A stretch of DNA of 64,000 bases from Sipunculus nudus (lineage: Eukaryota > Annelida > Sipuncula > Golfingiida > Sipunculidae): positions 20,453,019 through 20,517,018 of the forward strand of contig CM049306.1 in NCBI GenBank assembly GCA_026874595.1. Reading direction: 5' to 3'. Below are positions 33,500 through 45,440 of this stretch, piece by piece (the stretch's first letter is position 1; the number at the start of each line of letters is the position of its first letter). A model generated the notes under the pieces. It did not search any database. It was not told the origin of the DNA and saw nothing but the letters and a program-made list of their open reading frames with translations. Made by a program: the position numbers and the translations under genes.

Positions 33500-34335
33500 G
33501 GCACTGTATGTCAGTCGGTAGCTGGTAGGGTTAAGATATCCGTATGCCCCTGTCAGGAAAGCATGTCAGTCGGCAGCTGGTAGGGTTAAGATGGCATGAT
33601 ACAACTGTCAAGTTAGCATGTAAGTCGGCAGCTGGTAGGGCAAGCCACTGTCAGGGTAGCATGTCAGTCGGCAGCTGGTAGGGTTAATATGGCAGTATGC
33701 CACTGTCAGGGTAGCTTGTCAGTCGGCAGCTGGTAGGGTTAATATGGCAGTATGCCACTGTCAGGGTAGCATGTCAGTCGGCAGCCGGTAGGGTTAAGAT
33801 AGCAGTATGCCACTGTCAGGGTAGCATGTCAGTCGGCAGCTGGTAGGGTTAAGATGGCAGTGTGCAACTGTCAGGGTAGCATGTCAGTCGGCAGCTGGTA
33901 GGGTTAAGATGGCATGATGCAACTGTCAAGGTAGCATGTCAGTCGGCAGCTGGTAGGGTATGCCACTGTCAGGGTAGCATGTCAGTCGGCAGCTGGTAGG
34001 GTTAATATGGCAGTATGCCACTGTCAGGGTAGCTTGTCAGTCGGCAGCTGGTAGGGTTAATATGGCAGTATGCCATTGTCAGGGTAACTTGTCAGTCTGC
34101 AGCTGGTAGGGATCTGATATCCGTATGCAACTGTAAGGGAACGGATGTCAATGTGTAGGTGTTAGCGTTCTGTTATCAGTATGTCTATGTAAGGGTACGG
34201 ATGCCACTGTGGAGGTGGTGGTGTTCTGATGTCAGTATGCCACTCTAGGGTAGAATGTCATTGTGCATGTGCTAATGTTCTGATGTCAGTATGCGACTAG
34301 CAGGGTTCGGACGTAAGTATATGCCATTGATAGTA
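33500..34335. repeat. tandem array, 55-bp unit
   Basis: The unit reads AGCATGTCAGTCGGCAGCTG, GTAGGGTTAATATGGCAG, TATGCCACTGTCAGGGT. About 12 good copies run to ~34115; some lack the GTTAATATGGCAGTA segment. More diverged copies continue to ~34335. It ends about 670 bp upstream of the crystallin gene at 35004. Confidence 0.92.
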
Positions 34336-35003
34336 TGCCGCTGAATGATAATGATATTTTGCCCCTGAATAACAAATAGCAAATCTAGCTAAAGGGCAAA
34401 TGATACAAACAAATATCAACGAAGCAGATGACCTAGAATGAGAAATGGGGCGTCATATTCTTATAGTTACGACAAAAGAAAACATTGCACTCAGAATGAT
34501 CTCGCTATGCGTGTTAACATACATACTTAATTCAGACTAGGGTAAATTTGTGCTGCATATTGACGCAGCAGGCTATCGCCATAGGATTGGGTGTCAAACA
34601 GAATGCGCACTTGCTAGTTTTCACCGTCGGATGGTGCTATTTATGAGAAAAACTAAACTTAGATTCCTGATTGTACAGGATATGACACGCCCTAAATGAC
34701 AATGATTAATATGGGTGTAACTTTCTACCATCCATCAACCAGCATTGAAAACAACTTCCTTGATGTCCCGGTCTGTTGTTTCGCCCAAAATTGATGACCT
34801 TGATAACAAAACGTGGTTTTTCATTTTTTTTTTTAATTTTGCAATGAAATGTCATATTAATATTGACCGATGACAAGTCAAGAGGTATCTGCTGACATTC
34901 TCCGTATGTAATACACCAGTGCAGTCTTACTGAGGACATAAAATCTGATGTGAAAAAAAACACAAGTGTGACCATTTCACTTGTTGCATAATCCGTTTTC
35001 AAA
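34336..35003. other. upstream region of crystallin copy 5
   Basis: Intergenic sequence that should hold the promoter of the gene at 35004. I did not find the CACGTG / AGGACATTCATT blocks shared by copies 2 and 4. A minus-strand frame crossing it (34706-35215) is the shadow of the crystallin gene. Confidence 0.5.
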
Positions 35004-35447
35004 ATGAGATGCGCAATAATCGTCTGTTGTTTGGCAATATTCTGTACTATTGGCATCAAGGCCGAATGCCCAAATCGGTATAGGGGGAAAATCTTCAGGA
35101 ATGGAAGGCGTCTTTGCGCACGCGTGTACGAGCACGAGGGGTGTGGCGGAAAGCGGCGCCGAATCTTCGATGGCGACAACCAGGAACATCTTTCGAAGAA
35201 CCACCTGGACGACAAAATCTCGTCAATCGTCGTGGAGTACGGTTGTGTTTTGCACGTGCATGAGGATTCTAGGTTCGGTGGTCAGAAAAATCGTTACCTG
35301 GAAGGCGTCAAACCCCACCTGAAACACTCTGGGTGGTGGAGACGGGGCAAGAATTGGAATGACATCATCAGTTCCTTCAAATGCGGATGCGGTAAGATAG
35401 TACCGCCACATTATGACCAAGAAAGCAAGAAAACCGAAAATAAATAG
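35004..35447 (+). CDS. secreted beta-gamma-crystallin-domain protein, copy 5
   Basis: A 147-residue single-exon protein. Signal peptide at 1-20 (ending IKA before ECP). One beta-gamma-crystallin domain: YEHEGCGG at 42-49, first calcium signature DDKISS at 69-74, HEDSRFGG at 86-93, second signature NDIISS at 119-124. Cysteines are at 22, 38, 47, 81, 127 and 129. A basic tail with DQESKKTENK replaces the acidic tail of copies 2 and 4 but keeps DQE. Its core is closest by eye to copies 1 and 3 (ARVYEH, DDKISS, VVEYGC). It lies 2.6 kb beyond the LTR/LINE block, so transposon insertion has spread the family out. Role inferred: extracellular, calcium-binding. Confidence 0.87.
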   Translation: MRCAIIVCCLAIFCTIGIKAECPNRYRGKIFRNGRRLCARVYEHEGCGGKRRRIFDGDNQEHLSKNHLDDKISSIVVEYGCVLHVHEDSRFGGQKNRYLEGVKPHLKHSGWWRRGKNWNDIISSFKCGCGKIVPPHYDQESKKTENK

Positions 35448-36329
35448 AAGAACCAGTAACATATATTCACACATAAAAGCTGCGCAGAAACACATTTTTA
35501 AATGTTCTTTAATTATCTCTTTTATGTGGACTTTCGTGTTGTGAAAGTTAATCTTCTTGTATTTTAGTTCTGCTGTTTGGTTGAATAGCCAGCAACATTT
35601 AAAGTAGCTGCCAATTTGGATTTATTTCCCGAGGAATTTCTCATTTTTAATATGGCAGCAATCTCTGCGACTGATATTGTACAACTCTGTAGGCATAAAA
35701 AACAGGCTGATATGACCTACATAGACATCCTCGGTAGACTCTCTTACGCTGGAGGAGCAAGACAATCATTCTGCCATTTGCAAGCATACACGACTGAAGA
35801 AATGTATATAAGGTGTTCAGGATTTTATCATCAACGAGGAACTTTAACCAGAATTTAAAATGGTGGACTTCAATGAATTATTAAGGATACAACTATAGAC
35901 AGTAACACAAGCATATGCTTACTTTACATCTATGATTGGTCTCTTTATTCGATATACCGGTATGTTCTGTATATGACATTTCAATGCGATTTTTATGCCA
36001 AATCTGATCGAATTATATAAATGTTTCCGGCTTGAAATTTTGTGTCAATTCTGGTAAATGTATCGTTTAATAAAAATTAAGATTTCAGTATACACGTATA
36101 ATATGTCCTACCATGTTATACTTCCGTATAAAGATATATCTATTCATTTAATATTAATTTTATTATCAATCGAAATAGGTTATTGAAGGAATCTATTAAT
36201 AAGCCCAAGGTGATTTAGTCAACTGTCAAGCATAACTTGGTGATTCTAAAGATCGCTTTTAACGAGTTTGTCGTATCCTGATTGACCGATACTTGCGGAT
36301 GTCAATTTTCGGTAAATACTATTAGCGTT

Positions 36330-36720
36330 ACCGGGGCGGGAATGGCCTCCATAAAGAGCATTTGATGACGTGGCTAACTACGTCAGACCTCGTTGGTGGA
36401 CAGTTTGATGTCACAACCCAGCTTTATTGGAGCTTAGCAATATGAGCAGAAACGTGTGCGGGGGAGTGAGACATGTTGTCTCGTGATTGACACGGCGCGG
36501 ATCTGTAAAAGCCGGAGTCCGGGGCTTCAGTGTTAATTGAGTGTTCTGGCCTGCTACTTCAAAATATCTTCATGCTCCTGTGTATTGCTATTAATTTTGA
36601 TGTGAACGCAATTTAAAGAGAGTAAGTAATTATGTGATGGAGAGAGGCCGATCAGTATTGATTTACTGATATTGACCTTCAAACCACCACTTGCTGTTTT
36701 GGTGTTTTGGTTTATTAACC
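36330..36720 (+). promoter_or_regulatory. duplicated module with inverted TGACGT pair, copy A
   Basis: Shares a series of blocks in the same order with 53860-54190: TGACGT-8 bases-ACGTCA (36366-36385), GACCTCGTTGGTGGACAG, TGTGCGGGGGAGTGAGA, TTCAAAATATCT, ATGCTCC-GTGTATTGCT and TTGACCTTCAAACC. Sequence between blocks has diverged. Preserved spacing of the two CRE-like half sites suggests selection, or simply a common transposon origin. Confidence 0.55.
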
Positions 36721-37144
36721 AGCTGCGGACAAAGAACACTCCGTTGAAATATGTGATCATACAGTGATATAAATTGAATTTAGTCTAATCAAATTAAAAA
36801 TGAAATGAGAATATAAAACAATCGTGCAAATAATTTAAACACTAATAAAAAAATTAATAATATTGCAAATTTCTTTAAATATAGCTAAATCATACATCCA
36901 GATAAATTATTTGGTAATGTTACCCTTTTTCATTTTTCCGAAAACCTATCACAAATCTAACAGGAAATCACACCATTAAATAAATTATAACAAATCCGAA
37001 AACTGTATTTTAATTTCACTTCTACTGTTTATGGACTATGTTTTAATACACATGGGTGTAAGGTTCTTCTTCTGGTCTTCCCTCAATGAATACTCAAGGT
37101 ATGAAAACCTTTAAAAATACTTGCGAGTACGAATCAGGCGCAGA

Positions 37145-37265
37145 GTTAGGGAACATAGGTACCGGGGAACATAGCTACACGGGAATATAGGTACCGGGGA
37201 ACATACCTACAGGGGAACATACAGCCGTGGAACATAGCCGTACAAAGGGTACCGGGGAACATAGT
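37145..37265. repeat. short tandem repeat of GGGGAACATAGGTACC-like units
   Basis: About six imperfect copies of a 16-22 base unit built on GGGGAACATA followed by GGTACC or a variant. Confidence 0.75.
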
Positions 37266-40254
37266 TATATAAGCACCAAATTTGGTATGTGTATTCAATA
37301 GTGTTACAGGTATCTGTTTTATTGTGCGCAGGAGTGTTACATGTGTCTGTTGACATTCTGAATCGTGAAGCCGGGCATGGTTCGTTGCTATGGGAACCTC
37401 GCTAATTGGGCGCTTGCTCGCGTTTGGGGTCTGAAGCGTAAAGACACAGCGTTCTTTTTTTTTTTTTGTTCTAGATGTTTCGGGTCTGTTCATGTGCGTG
37501 TGTATTGTTCTTTGGAATTTTCCATCTCTAGAATTTTCGGGTGAGAAGCTTTAAATTAGGGGGTGTGTTTAGGGCCGGGAGAAAGGAAAATACCTGCGAG
37601 CACTAAGAGTGTTACTTTCTCGTCAGTTTAGGACCTTATCGATAATTGCAGTGGTGTCAGATATTTAACGGACTTAATACAGATTTAACACGGACTGTCC
37701 CAGTTTGCCTTTGGATTATTACTATTTACGTGGATAATTGGTGTTAAAGGACCCTTGTTGAACTGTGACAGTGGTGGTATCCAGAAATCAAAGCCTAGGA
37801 TCCGAACACTCTGGTACTGTACATTTTATTGTTATACTGTATAATTGTATTGATTTAGTGTATTGTAATGTTATGATTGTTCTAAGAATAATTATTTTTT
37901 TACAAAAAACACCTACTTCTTTATTCATTCCCCTAGACATTTCACGCTGCCTGGTGTTACCGAATCTGTTTTTTTTATCTTCGTAACGGGATTTGTGCTG
38001 GTCACGATAAGTTGATCTGTTGTTTCTAGGTTCCGTAACGATTGGGCCTATCTTTTTCATAAAAAAGGTTAGCCAACAAGATGGCGACCAAGATGGCGAC
38101 CGCCTTGAGATCTGGCTTTTGGTAACAAAACATAACTCATTTGTCCCATTTATATTTAAGGGTTTACTGACATTTGTACTTGAGATGACATTTTTACATT
38201 GCCCAATGGTCTAAATACCAAATTTTTTGTCCCGTTTTGCATTGTTAACGGAATGAAAAAAATACCTTCGTGCAGCTCATATATATCAAATTTTTATTCT
38301 ACAGCTTTTTGTACCTCTAGGCGATTGGAGCAGAAGATGAACATACTAGGGCCTCACTCTTTAACTGCAACTTCTTGTAACTATAGCTCGTTGGTAATTA
38401 TACTTCTATGAAAAAGACAATTTAGGCATTAATTCTTTTTATCCTGTTAAAAAATGATTTTATATATTTATTGTAGAGGATTTGTTAACAAAGCGAAAGC
38501 TAGAAAGGGGTTGAAAAATAATGAGCAGCAATGAAGACCTTGTAAACTATTTAAAAGATTTTAAAGCCTTAAATATGAAGATTACTCATATTGAAATTGC
38601 AATAAGATGGCAACACTATAATTGATGATTATTACAGCAATTGTGCTGACATACATTAACACAGGGTTAAAAGTAAAGGGGCCAACATGACATCCGCCTT
38701 TGTGTTTTTATTTATTTTGCATGATTCTGTACTTTGTTAAGAAACCTGCCACCTTGATGTACATTTATTAACCCATTTTATTAAATAATTAAAGCATACA
38801 TTTTCAATTTGAAAACAGTATCACAATGAATGGTGTGTTAAAGGTTGTTCTACACTTGGATGTCTTACTCCTGATGGAAAAAAAATATATCCGCAGATTT
38901 GGATTTGGTTTCTCTTTCCAAAGAAGAATGATAACCGGTAAAGCAGACACTAGATTGAAACCATCAGTGTTTTCATAAAAAAATATCTCTGACCATAAAA
39001 ACCTGAAGTTAATTCATTCGCAGTCGTCATATTATGGCTCAATTTTAACACGAGGAATGTTGAAAGTGATCCAGATAAAAGTAGCATGGACTTAATTAAA
39101 TGAAAATTACTGTTATTTCAAGATTAGATTTCATTTTCTTGTTGCTTCTTAGAGTAAACGTATTATATTTGTAACTTTACTGTAAATGTGGTCAACCTGA
39201 GGCATAAAAATACATTGTTTTGGTGTGCCTGAGAAACCCGCATCAATAGGCCCTGCTTAAATAACTTTTCAAATAAAGTTTGAAACCATAGTTAGGTTTT
39301 TCTACAAAAAAAGAACAGTATAAAAGATGAAAATTTATAAAAGTCACACTGCATCAGTCCAGTATAGTGATACTGTATTCTTTAAAGATTTGACATTTAA
39401 GAAAAAAGTAGATCTATATGTAAATAAACTTTCTTGACTTATTTATCTCATTAGATGCCGCATATTTTTTTTATAATTGTATATATCAATAGTCATGATG
39501 TAAAATTGTTGTTGGACGGTAAAGGTATACTAGCAAAGCTTGGTTGACACTTAATCTCTTAAGAAAAAAATTCTAACATGTGACGCTGGAAAACAGCTAC
39601 ACATCTCTGTAACACAGCTAACGTAAAATACCAAAGGGGTGTCCAGTAAACCGCATAGCATTTAATGCAAGCAGAGTAATCAAGTTAGATAGCCACAGTC
39701 CTAGAAAGCATACTAGAAGTCAGCATGCAGACTAAATTGAAGAACAGTTGATACTCTTTCCCTCACTATTTAAAATGATGTTATCTCCAGTATTTCTCAT
39801 TAATGTTAATTTAAGGTTAAAGCTGTCATAGGTTCATGTAATAAATGCAAGTATATGTTGTTTTTACGCTTTTCGCATTCCATAGAATAAGGCTACACTT
39901 AAAACCAAAGCTATATCATAAAATGCAAATGAAAACATAGCTATGGTAAAAAGTATCATAGCGGTCACGTTTACAAGGAATATGAATAGACAGATTCATA
40001 TACTAATATATCTATAAGAAAAAGTATGATATAATTTACCTGCAAAGCACAAAGGGAGCGAAAATTACACCCATTGAGAACCTCCGTCTCTCCTCCATTG
40101 GCAAGAAAGGCCACTGAAATTTATATAGTTGCTATAATATGCATCTCCATATTGGAATCTCCATACCTCATAACCTACTATAATTGAAATAAAGATCATT
40201 AAAATCTGACAGCCTTTACAAAAGTTTAATCAAAATGCTTATGAGAAGGGGGTA

Positions 40255-40480
40255 AATTACGACCATCTTGAAAAAATGGCGGCCATATTGGATTTTTGAC
40301 TGGCTAATGTTTGTTTGGATTTTTTTCGTTTTTTGTAGAGGGGTCTTAAACGAACAAACATGCAAAATTTGGTGCTTGTTTCATGTCATTCTGGTCATAT
40401 TTGCACTTATCTGCTGGATTAAATGCGATCACTTTATCGAGTTCCCTATGGTTGTCATAATTTTTAGGTTTACTATTAAT
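40255..40480 (+). repeat. likely dispersed repeat with ATGGCGGCCAT motif
   Basis: Begins with CATCTTGAAAAAATGGCGGC then CATATTGGATTTTTGAC, and later has AAACGAACAAACATGCAAAA then TTTGGTGCTTGTTTCAT. From memory this combination is a common noncoding dispersed repeat in marine invertebrates, but I cannot verify that here. The start carries three overlapping YY1-like matches on both strands. Confidence 0.35.
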
Positions 40481-42102
40481 AACTGATGCCTACTTATGAA
40501 ATTATACTGTACACATGAAATGTCATGTGTAAATAAAGTCATATATATGGCAGCATGCCCAACAGACACGCTTGATATATAATTAAATGCTCTTAAAATA
40601 TAACAATGAGATGTTCCCTTTACAAGGAAAAACAAATAACTAATCACCTTTCGCTTGCTTTCCCTTCGATCCAGTTACTTATTTATTAGGGCTTGAAGAG
40701 GGACATAAACCGTCTGGAGCGTCCCACATTAAGGACCCCCCGCATGGCGGAGGCCTGCATTCTTGAGAATGCATATTTCTAGTCTTTGACTTTATCTTTA
40801 ATTAGAACCATTTTGATTCTATAATATTTTCTACGTCCATTTTGATAATATGTGCAAAATGAAGTTGTGAAAGCATTTTGTGTTCAAGGTAAGCACATAT
40901 ATTTACTTTGTGATAAAGTGGTGTTGGATTCATAAAAGGTGTTTGTCGGTTCGAAATAAAATTTAATTTTTATATCATATACCAATATGATTGCATGTGA
41001 TAATATCTCAAGTTGTTCATGTTCATAAATAATTTTTATTTACAATTTCATGTTGTGTCTTATCACAACGTGCGATCACATTAAAATGAGTGAAACTGTA
41101 CGTCCATATGTACGTTTGTGTGATAACCTGTAATGTTTATAACTAGCTTGGCTGGGAGGTTCAGGTGTAAGATTAAAACAATATCCTGTGGATATTATGC
41201 TTGTAAACATGTGACCTGACCCCCTGACCGTTATATAAAAAATAAATTAAGACGCTGCCCTCTCTTCGCCGAATAGTGTTCACGATAGTACGACTTTGCA
41301 TGTTGGTAAAGGATTGTATGTAATGGAATCTTTTTAAATAAATGCTCTTGGGCTTCTTAACACACGAAGGGCTTATATATATATGTGTGCGTGTGTGTGC
41401 ATGCACATGTTGGCGGAGATATATTTGCTGATACTTCATTAAAATCGTACACACACACACATATATAGGCCTATATTGCCTAAAGTGAACAATCTATAAC
41501 TATTATCTCCTAAATGTATGGATAATTTCTGCATGTGCATGTACAGACATAGAGAAATGTTTTAAAGGATAAACAGCATTGATTTGAATTTCAGCTTCAT
41601 TTCAGATCTGTCAATTTACATTTGTCAGAAACTGTTTTGACATTCAATGGCTTTGGAACCTGCATTAATCATGAATATGGATATGTTTCCTAAAGAAGAA
41701 AACAAATCAGTTAATGGATCCAGGGAAATCACTGCTTTATCTGCGATTCACAGCCAACGCAAGTGAAAAATGAAACAGCCAACACACGTGAAACCACAGC
41801 CCAACAACAGCTATATTTCAAAATGTTTATTAAGGAGAGTCAAACCAGTGTTATATGCCAGGATCTTTCAAAACTCTGAGAATAACGTATCTTCAGAATA
41901 TTTGAGTTTAATTCAAGTTGGATTTACGGGGAGCTCGCTCTTTTTTTCAAAATTTAAGGTTAGCAGCAGAGTCGATTAGGAATTTTCCATCTTAATTCGG
42001 GATTCACGGGTACGAAAAAATCCTAAAAGCCTAAAGAACCTACACATTTATTTACCATATTTGTCAATTTTGTGGGCTTGATTCAATTAACGTAAGGATG
42101 GT

Positions 42103-42165
42103 ACTGTCCCAAGGGGTTAAGGCGCTGGACTTTGGAGCTGAACTTCCCCGGTTCGAAAAGCTGGT
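42103..42165 (+). repeat. tRNA-like SINE head
   Basis: ACTGTCCCAAGGGGTTAAGG resembles a box A and D-arm, followed by GCGCTGGACT and a box-B-like GGTTCGAAAAGC at 42150-42161. Box B is imperfect, so this is a degenerate tRNA-derived SINE or pseudo-tRNA, not a functional gene. Confidence 0.45.
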
Positions 42166-42564
42166 GCATGCCTCAGTGGCATTAATGTTTTAATCGGTAT
42201 AAAAGTCTTGCTTGAACCTCAAAAGCTAGGAGCTCAGGGGTAGGCTTAAGGTCTTGGGCAACTACGGTGTACTATCTGATTTCTTTATACATGTTTTACC
42301 GTATATGTTATGTCATGGTTATTTGTATAGCATAATAGTTCAACCCAGATCGGTAAATAGTCTAATTGTATTCATTGTATATAGATAAAAAACTGTTTAC
42401 ACTGAAGAAGGAGATAATAGGGTATAGATCCGACTTTTCTACGGCCAATACTATTACCCCAATTTTACGGCATACTTACTGCATACGCATATATGGGATG
42501 CTGGTTTAAATCGCTCAAACAGAACCAACAACTCCCTTATAGTTGTTCAGATACGCCAAACACC

Positions 42565-44886
42565 ATGAAGATGAAATTTGTGTCAGGTAAGAACTATTTA
42601 TATACTTTTTTATATTATTTCTAGGTGGTCCAAGAAAAAAATGCGAATTTAACTTAATATGTGGACAGGTTTAAAAAATGATTTCCTATTATTTTTATTC
42701 TTGTTTTATTTATTCTTCTTCTTTTTCTTCTTCTCTATATATCATTATTATATATTTAAATATTATTTTACATCAATATATTTTTATTTCAAATAGATGA
42801 GTTGTAGTATATTTATATAACGGTATTTGGATACCATACTTCTTTAAATAAGGACATACAAAAACATGAGCTAACTGTTCAACAAGTCCAAGACGTGCTA
42901 CCTTGTCCAATCTAGAAAACATTTACATAATCAAATTCATAATGATTTGTTGCAGTCTGGGCTGTGTTGATTTCCGCACATGGTTTCCGAAATGAGAGTC
43001 AAAGATGTGAAGGTTTATGCGATCATAACTGTCAGGAGAGCCGCTTGAGTGACATTGCGCAGAATATGGCCCTGCAGTTATGCTTTCAAACAAAATTACA
43101 TGGAGAGTCCTGCTTCCCCTCACCGTTTAAAGGGAGGGAAGAACCACATCAACCATCACCCATCACAGCACGAGGTTTGGAAATAAATGACGTACAAAGT
43201 ACTTTTAAAAAAAAATACATTCTGGATGAATCGCGCATCTACGCACAAAGGAAATAAGCCATGTTTTCAGCCAAATATACACATATGTTAACACGTTTAT
43301 TCAGATGTTATGTAATACATAGATCGGAGAGCTCATGACAGTTATTGTGACGTTGATATAATAATATTAATAATGATAAAAAATACATTTAGTAATAACA
43401 ATTAAAGCACGAAAATGAAGAAAGAATACCATCCTTGTTATGCACCCTCTGAACACGGTTACAATACAAACATGCAAAAATATATTAAGAATCCAAACTG
43501 AAATTAAGCAATACATGTTAAAATTTCATATTTAAAAAATATTATTAATAGAAAAAGAGTATATATCATCCACATATGCATCTATATATGTCGCTTTAGT
43601 GAAATAATATCCTGTATTTTATACGTTTTTTACACGTATCTCGGATCAATGCAACCTCTGTATGGAGGAGAAATGCAGGATATTAAATCACAAAAGCGAT
43701 AGGTCGGTAATCTTATTGAAAAAGCGTACTGAATAAGTCTCCAAATGCCGACACCTGAAACTACCGAACCATGTAAAAAGAAAATAGCAGCAACAACTGG
43801 GTCCACCACATGCGTCAGTAATCTGATGATCGCTATGGTACCGAGACCGGCAACGGCGTGGAACTCGGAGTAATAACTCGATACTCCAACGTGCTTAACG
43901 TTCAGTTAACCTGCTTTACCTTAGCTGTATCGAGTACTATGCTGCAAGCACTTAAACCTACTATATATATATATATATGAAACATTACAGCTTATTGTCT
44001 CATTTTCAGCTTCATGCCCATCAGGATACGATCATTTCTTCATGGAAAGTGAAAACCCTGTAAGCTTAAATGGTTCTTGTTACAAGGTTGGAGTTATCAA
44101 AAAGGCCTGGTTTAGCGGCGGAACATTCTGCAGCAAATACGGCGGGGAGCTTGTTAGCATTGAGACAGAGAAAGAAAACGAACACATTACATCTTTTCTG
44201 CGTCATAAGAAACGTAAGTCACGTGTACAGCCTTATAAACTTGTTGGATTTGAACTGGTAATCCTCTTAATATCATTACAAGAAACTAAATACGAGTCTG
44301 GAGGAAAAACGTTAGTCACGAGTACACCCTTAAACAACTTTTCTATATTGGACTGGCAATCCTCTTAATATTATTAAAAGTTTGGTAAAAATACCATTAC
44401 GAGAAACTGAATACGAGTCTGGGAAAAAAGGTAAGTCACGTGTACATCTCTATACACCTGTTGAATACTGGATTGGTAGGTCGCTTAATGTCATCACAAC
44501 AAAATTAATATGGGTCTGACAAAAAAACAAAAGGCGAGGTGTCGTATGCAAGTCCACAAGATCATGAGTCTTAATCATATATGTTCATCCGTGCAATTTG
44601 TGACTGCATTTAACTCTCCATCTCAGGTGTCGGGCTGCTAATTCCCTTCTGGACGAGTGGTCAATACATTGCCAGGCAGAATTTGTGGCAGTGGACCGCC
44701 ACCGGAAAGGTACTGACCTTCACAGACTGGGCATTAGGTCAACCGTATATATCCAGTATAAATAAAATGAAGTTTAAGAGCCACATCGCACTGCAGGGCA
44801 ATCAATGGTACTCTAACGGTTTTTATGTTCCTTCATTTCCAATATGTGAGGTAAAGACTGAGCCTACACATATGGATTTATTTTAA
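42565..44886 (+). CDS. secreted C-type lectin-like protein, four exons
   Basis: Joined exons 42565-42586, 42956-43174, 44010-44213 and 44627-44886 give 234 residues. All junctions split a codon after base 1 and have GT..AG ends. The exon 2 donor is weak; 43198 is an equally in-phase alternative. Exon 1 and the start of exon 2 encode the signal peptide (MKMKFVSVWAVLISAHG). Exon 2 gives a Cys-rich linker (Cys 25, 29, 33, 50, 60). The lectin domain starts at Cys83 (CPSGYDHF) with Cys104, Cys121 (FCSKYGGELVSIE), WQWTATGK and FTDWALGQP at 169-188, and ends with ICE at 221-223. It lacks the inner cysteine pair expected near 201 and 215 and the WND calcium motif, so ordinary calcium-dependent sugar binding is doubtful. 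Other ligands are possible, as in many invertebrate CTLD proteins. Confidence 0.85.
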
Positions 44887-45440
44887 AAACAAGGCATACG
44901 TGAGGGCTACCTGAAACATTTTGAGAGGATCATATGTTCTGTATCTTCAATCGCTGCACATATATAGCAGTTTTCTTAACCTAGCTATCCATACACACCC
45001 ACACACCCACACATATACACATATATATATATATATATGTATATGTCACAAGGTAGATCTAGATACAGATCACTTTCCCGACTACAATACTATTGTTAGA
45101 GTTGGCTTTGCACGCAGCGGACCGTAACACGAGGGTTGTGAAAGGTGATACTTTTGCGGTGAATAGGGCTACCTAGTTCATGTTATACTAATTAAAGGTC
45201 ATAGGTCACATAATATAAAAATCGAGGTGAAGCGGGGGAATCGGTGCAGTTTGCCATATTGATACCCGAGTGCTACACAGCATTTTTGCACTTTTTGTCA
45301 CTCTACAGACATTGAACGTGGTTTAGACAAATTGATGTTTGTGTTATTGAAAACAGTATAGTGTTAACACTAGCTGGTTACTGAAATACTTACCTGTAAC
45401 ACTGTCTGGTTCACGTAGGACTTGATATATTACTTTAACA
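44887..45440. other. spacer between lectin gene and gag-like pseudogene
   Basis: Contains a CA/TA microsatellite at about 44990-45042, the left copy of the inverted flanking repeat (45050-45180), and AT-rich sequence leading to an ATG at 45441. The 3' UTR of the lectin gene must lie at its start; no clear AATAAA is seen. Confidence 0.5.
45050..45180 (+). repeat. inverted flanking repeat, left copy
   Basis: Matches the reverse complement of 52922-53075: by hand count 114 of 128 aligned bases agree, with one 21-base gap. Shared blocks include TTAGATACAGAT/CTAGATACAGAT, ACAATACTATTGTT, GGCTTTGC-CGCAG, CACGAGGGTT and GTGAATAGGGCTACC. Confidence 0.85.

Larger units (their letters stand above)
35448..42564. 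other. 7-kb gene-poor stretch
   Basis: No gene is recognised. Contents I can support are the duplicated module at 36330-36720, the short repeat at 37145-37265, a tandem AAGATGGCGACC pair at 38078-38101, a likely dispersed repeat at 40255-40480 and a tRNA-like SINE head at 42103-42165. An 80-codon frame at 35616-35858 directly after crystallin copy 5 shows no domain. Confidence 0.55.

Noticed and set aside
33500-34335. CRISPR-like regular repeats
   Set aside because: Units are contiguous and diverge along their whole length, without unique spacers; this is a eukaryotic tandem array.
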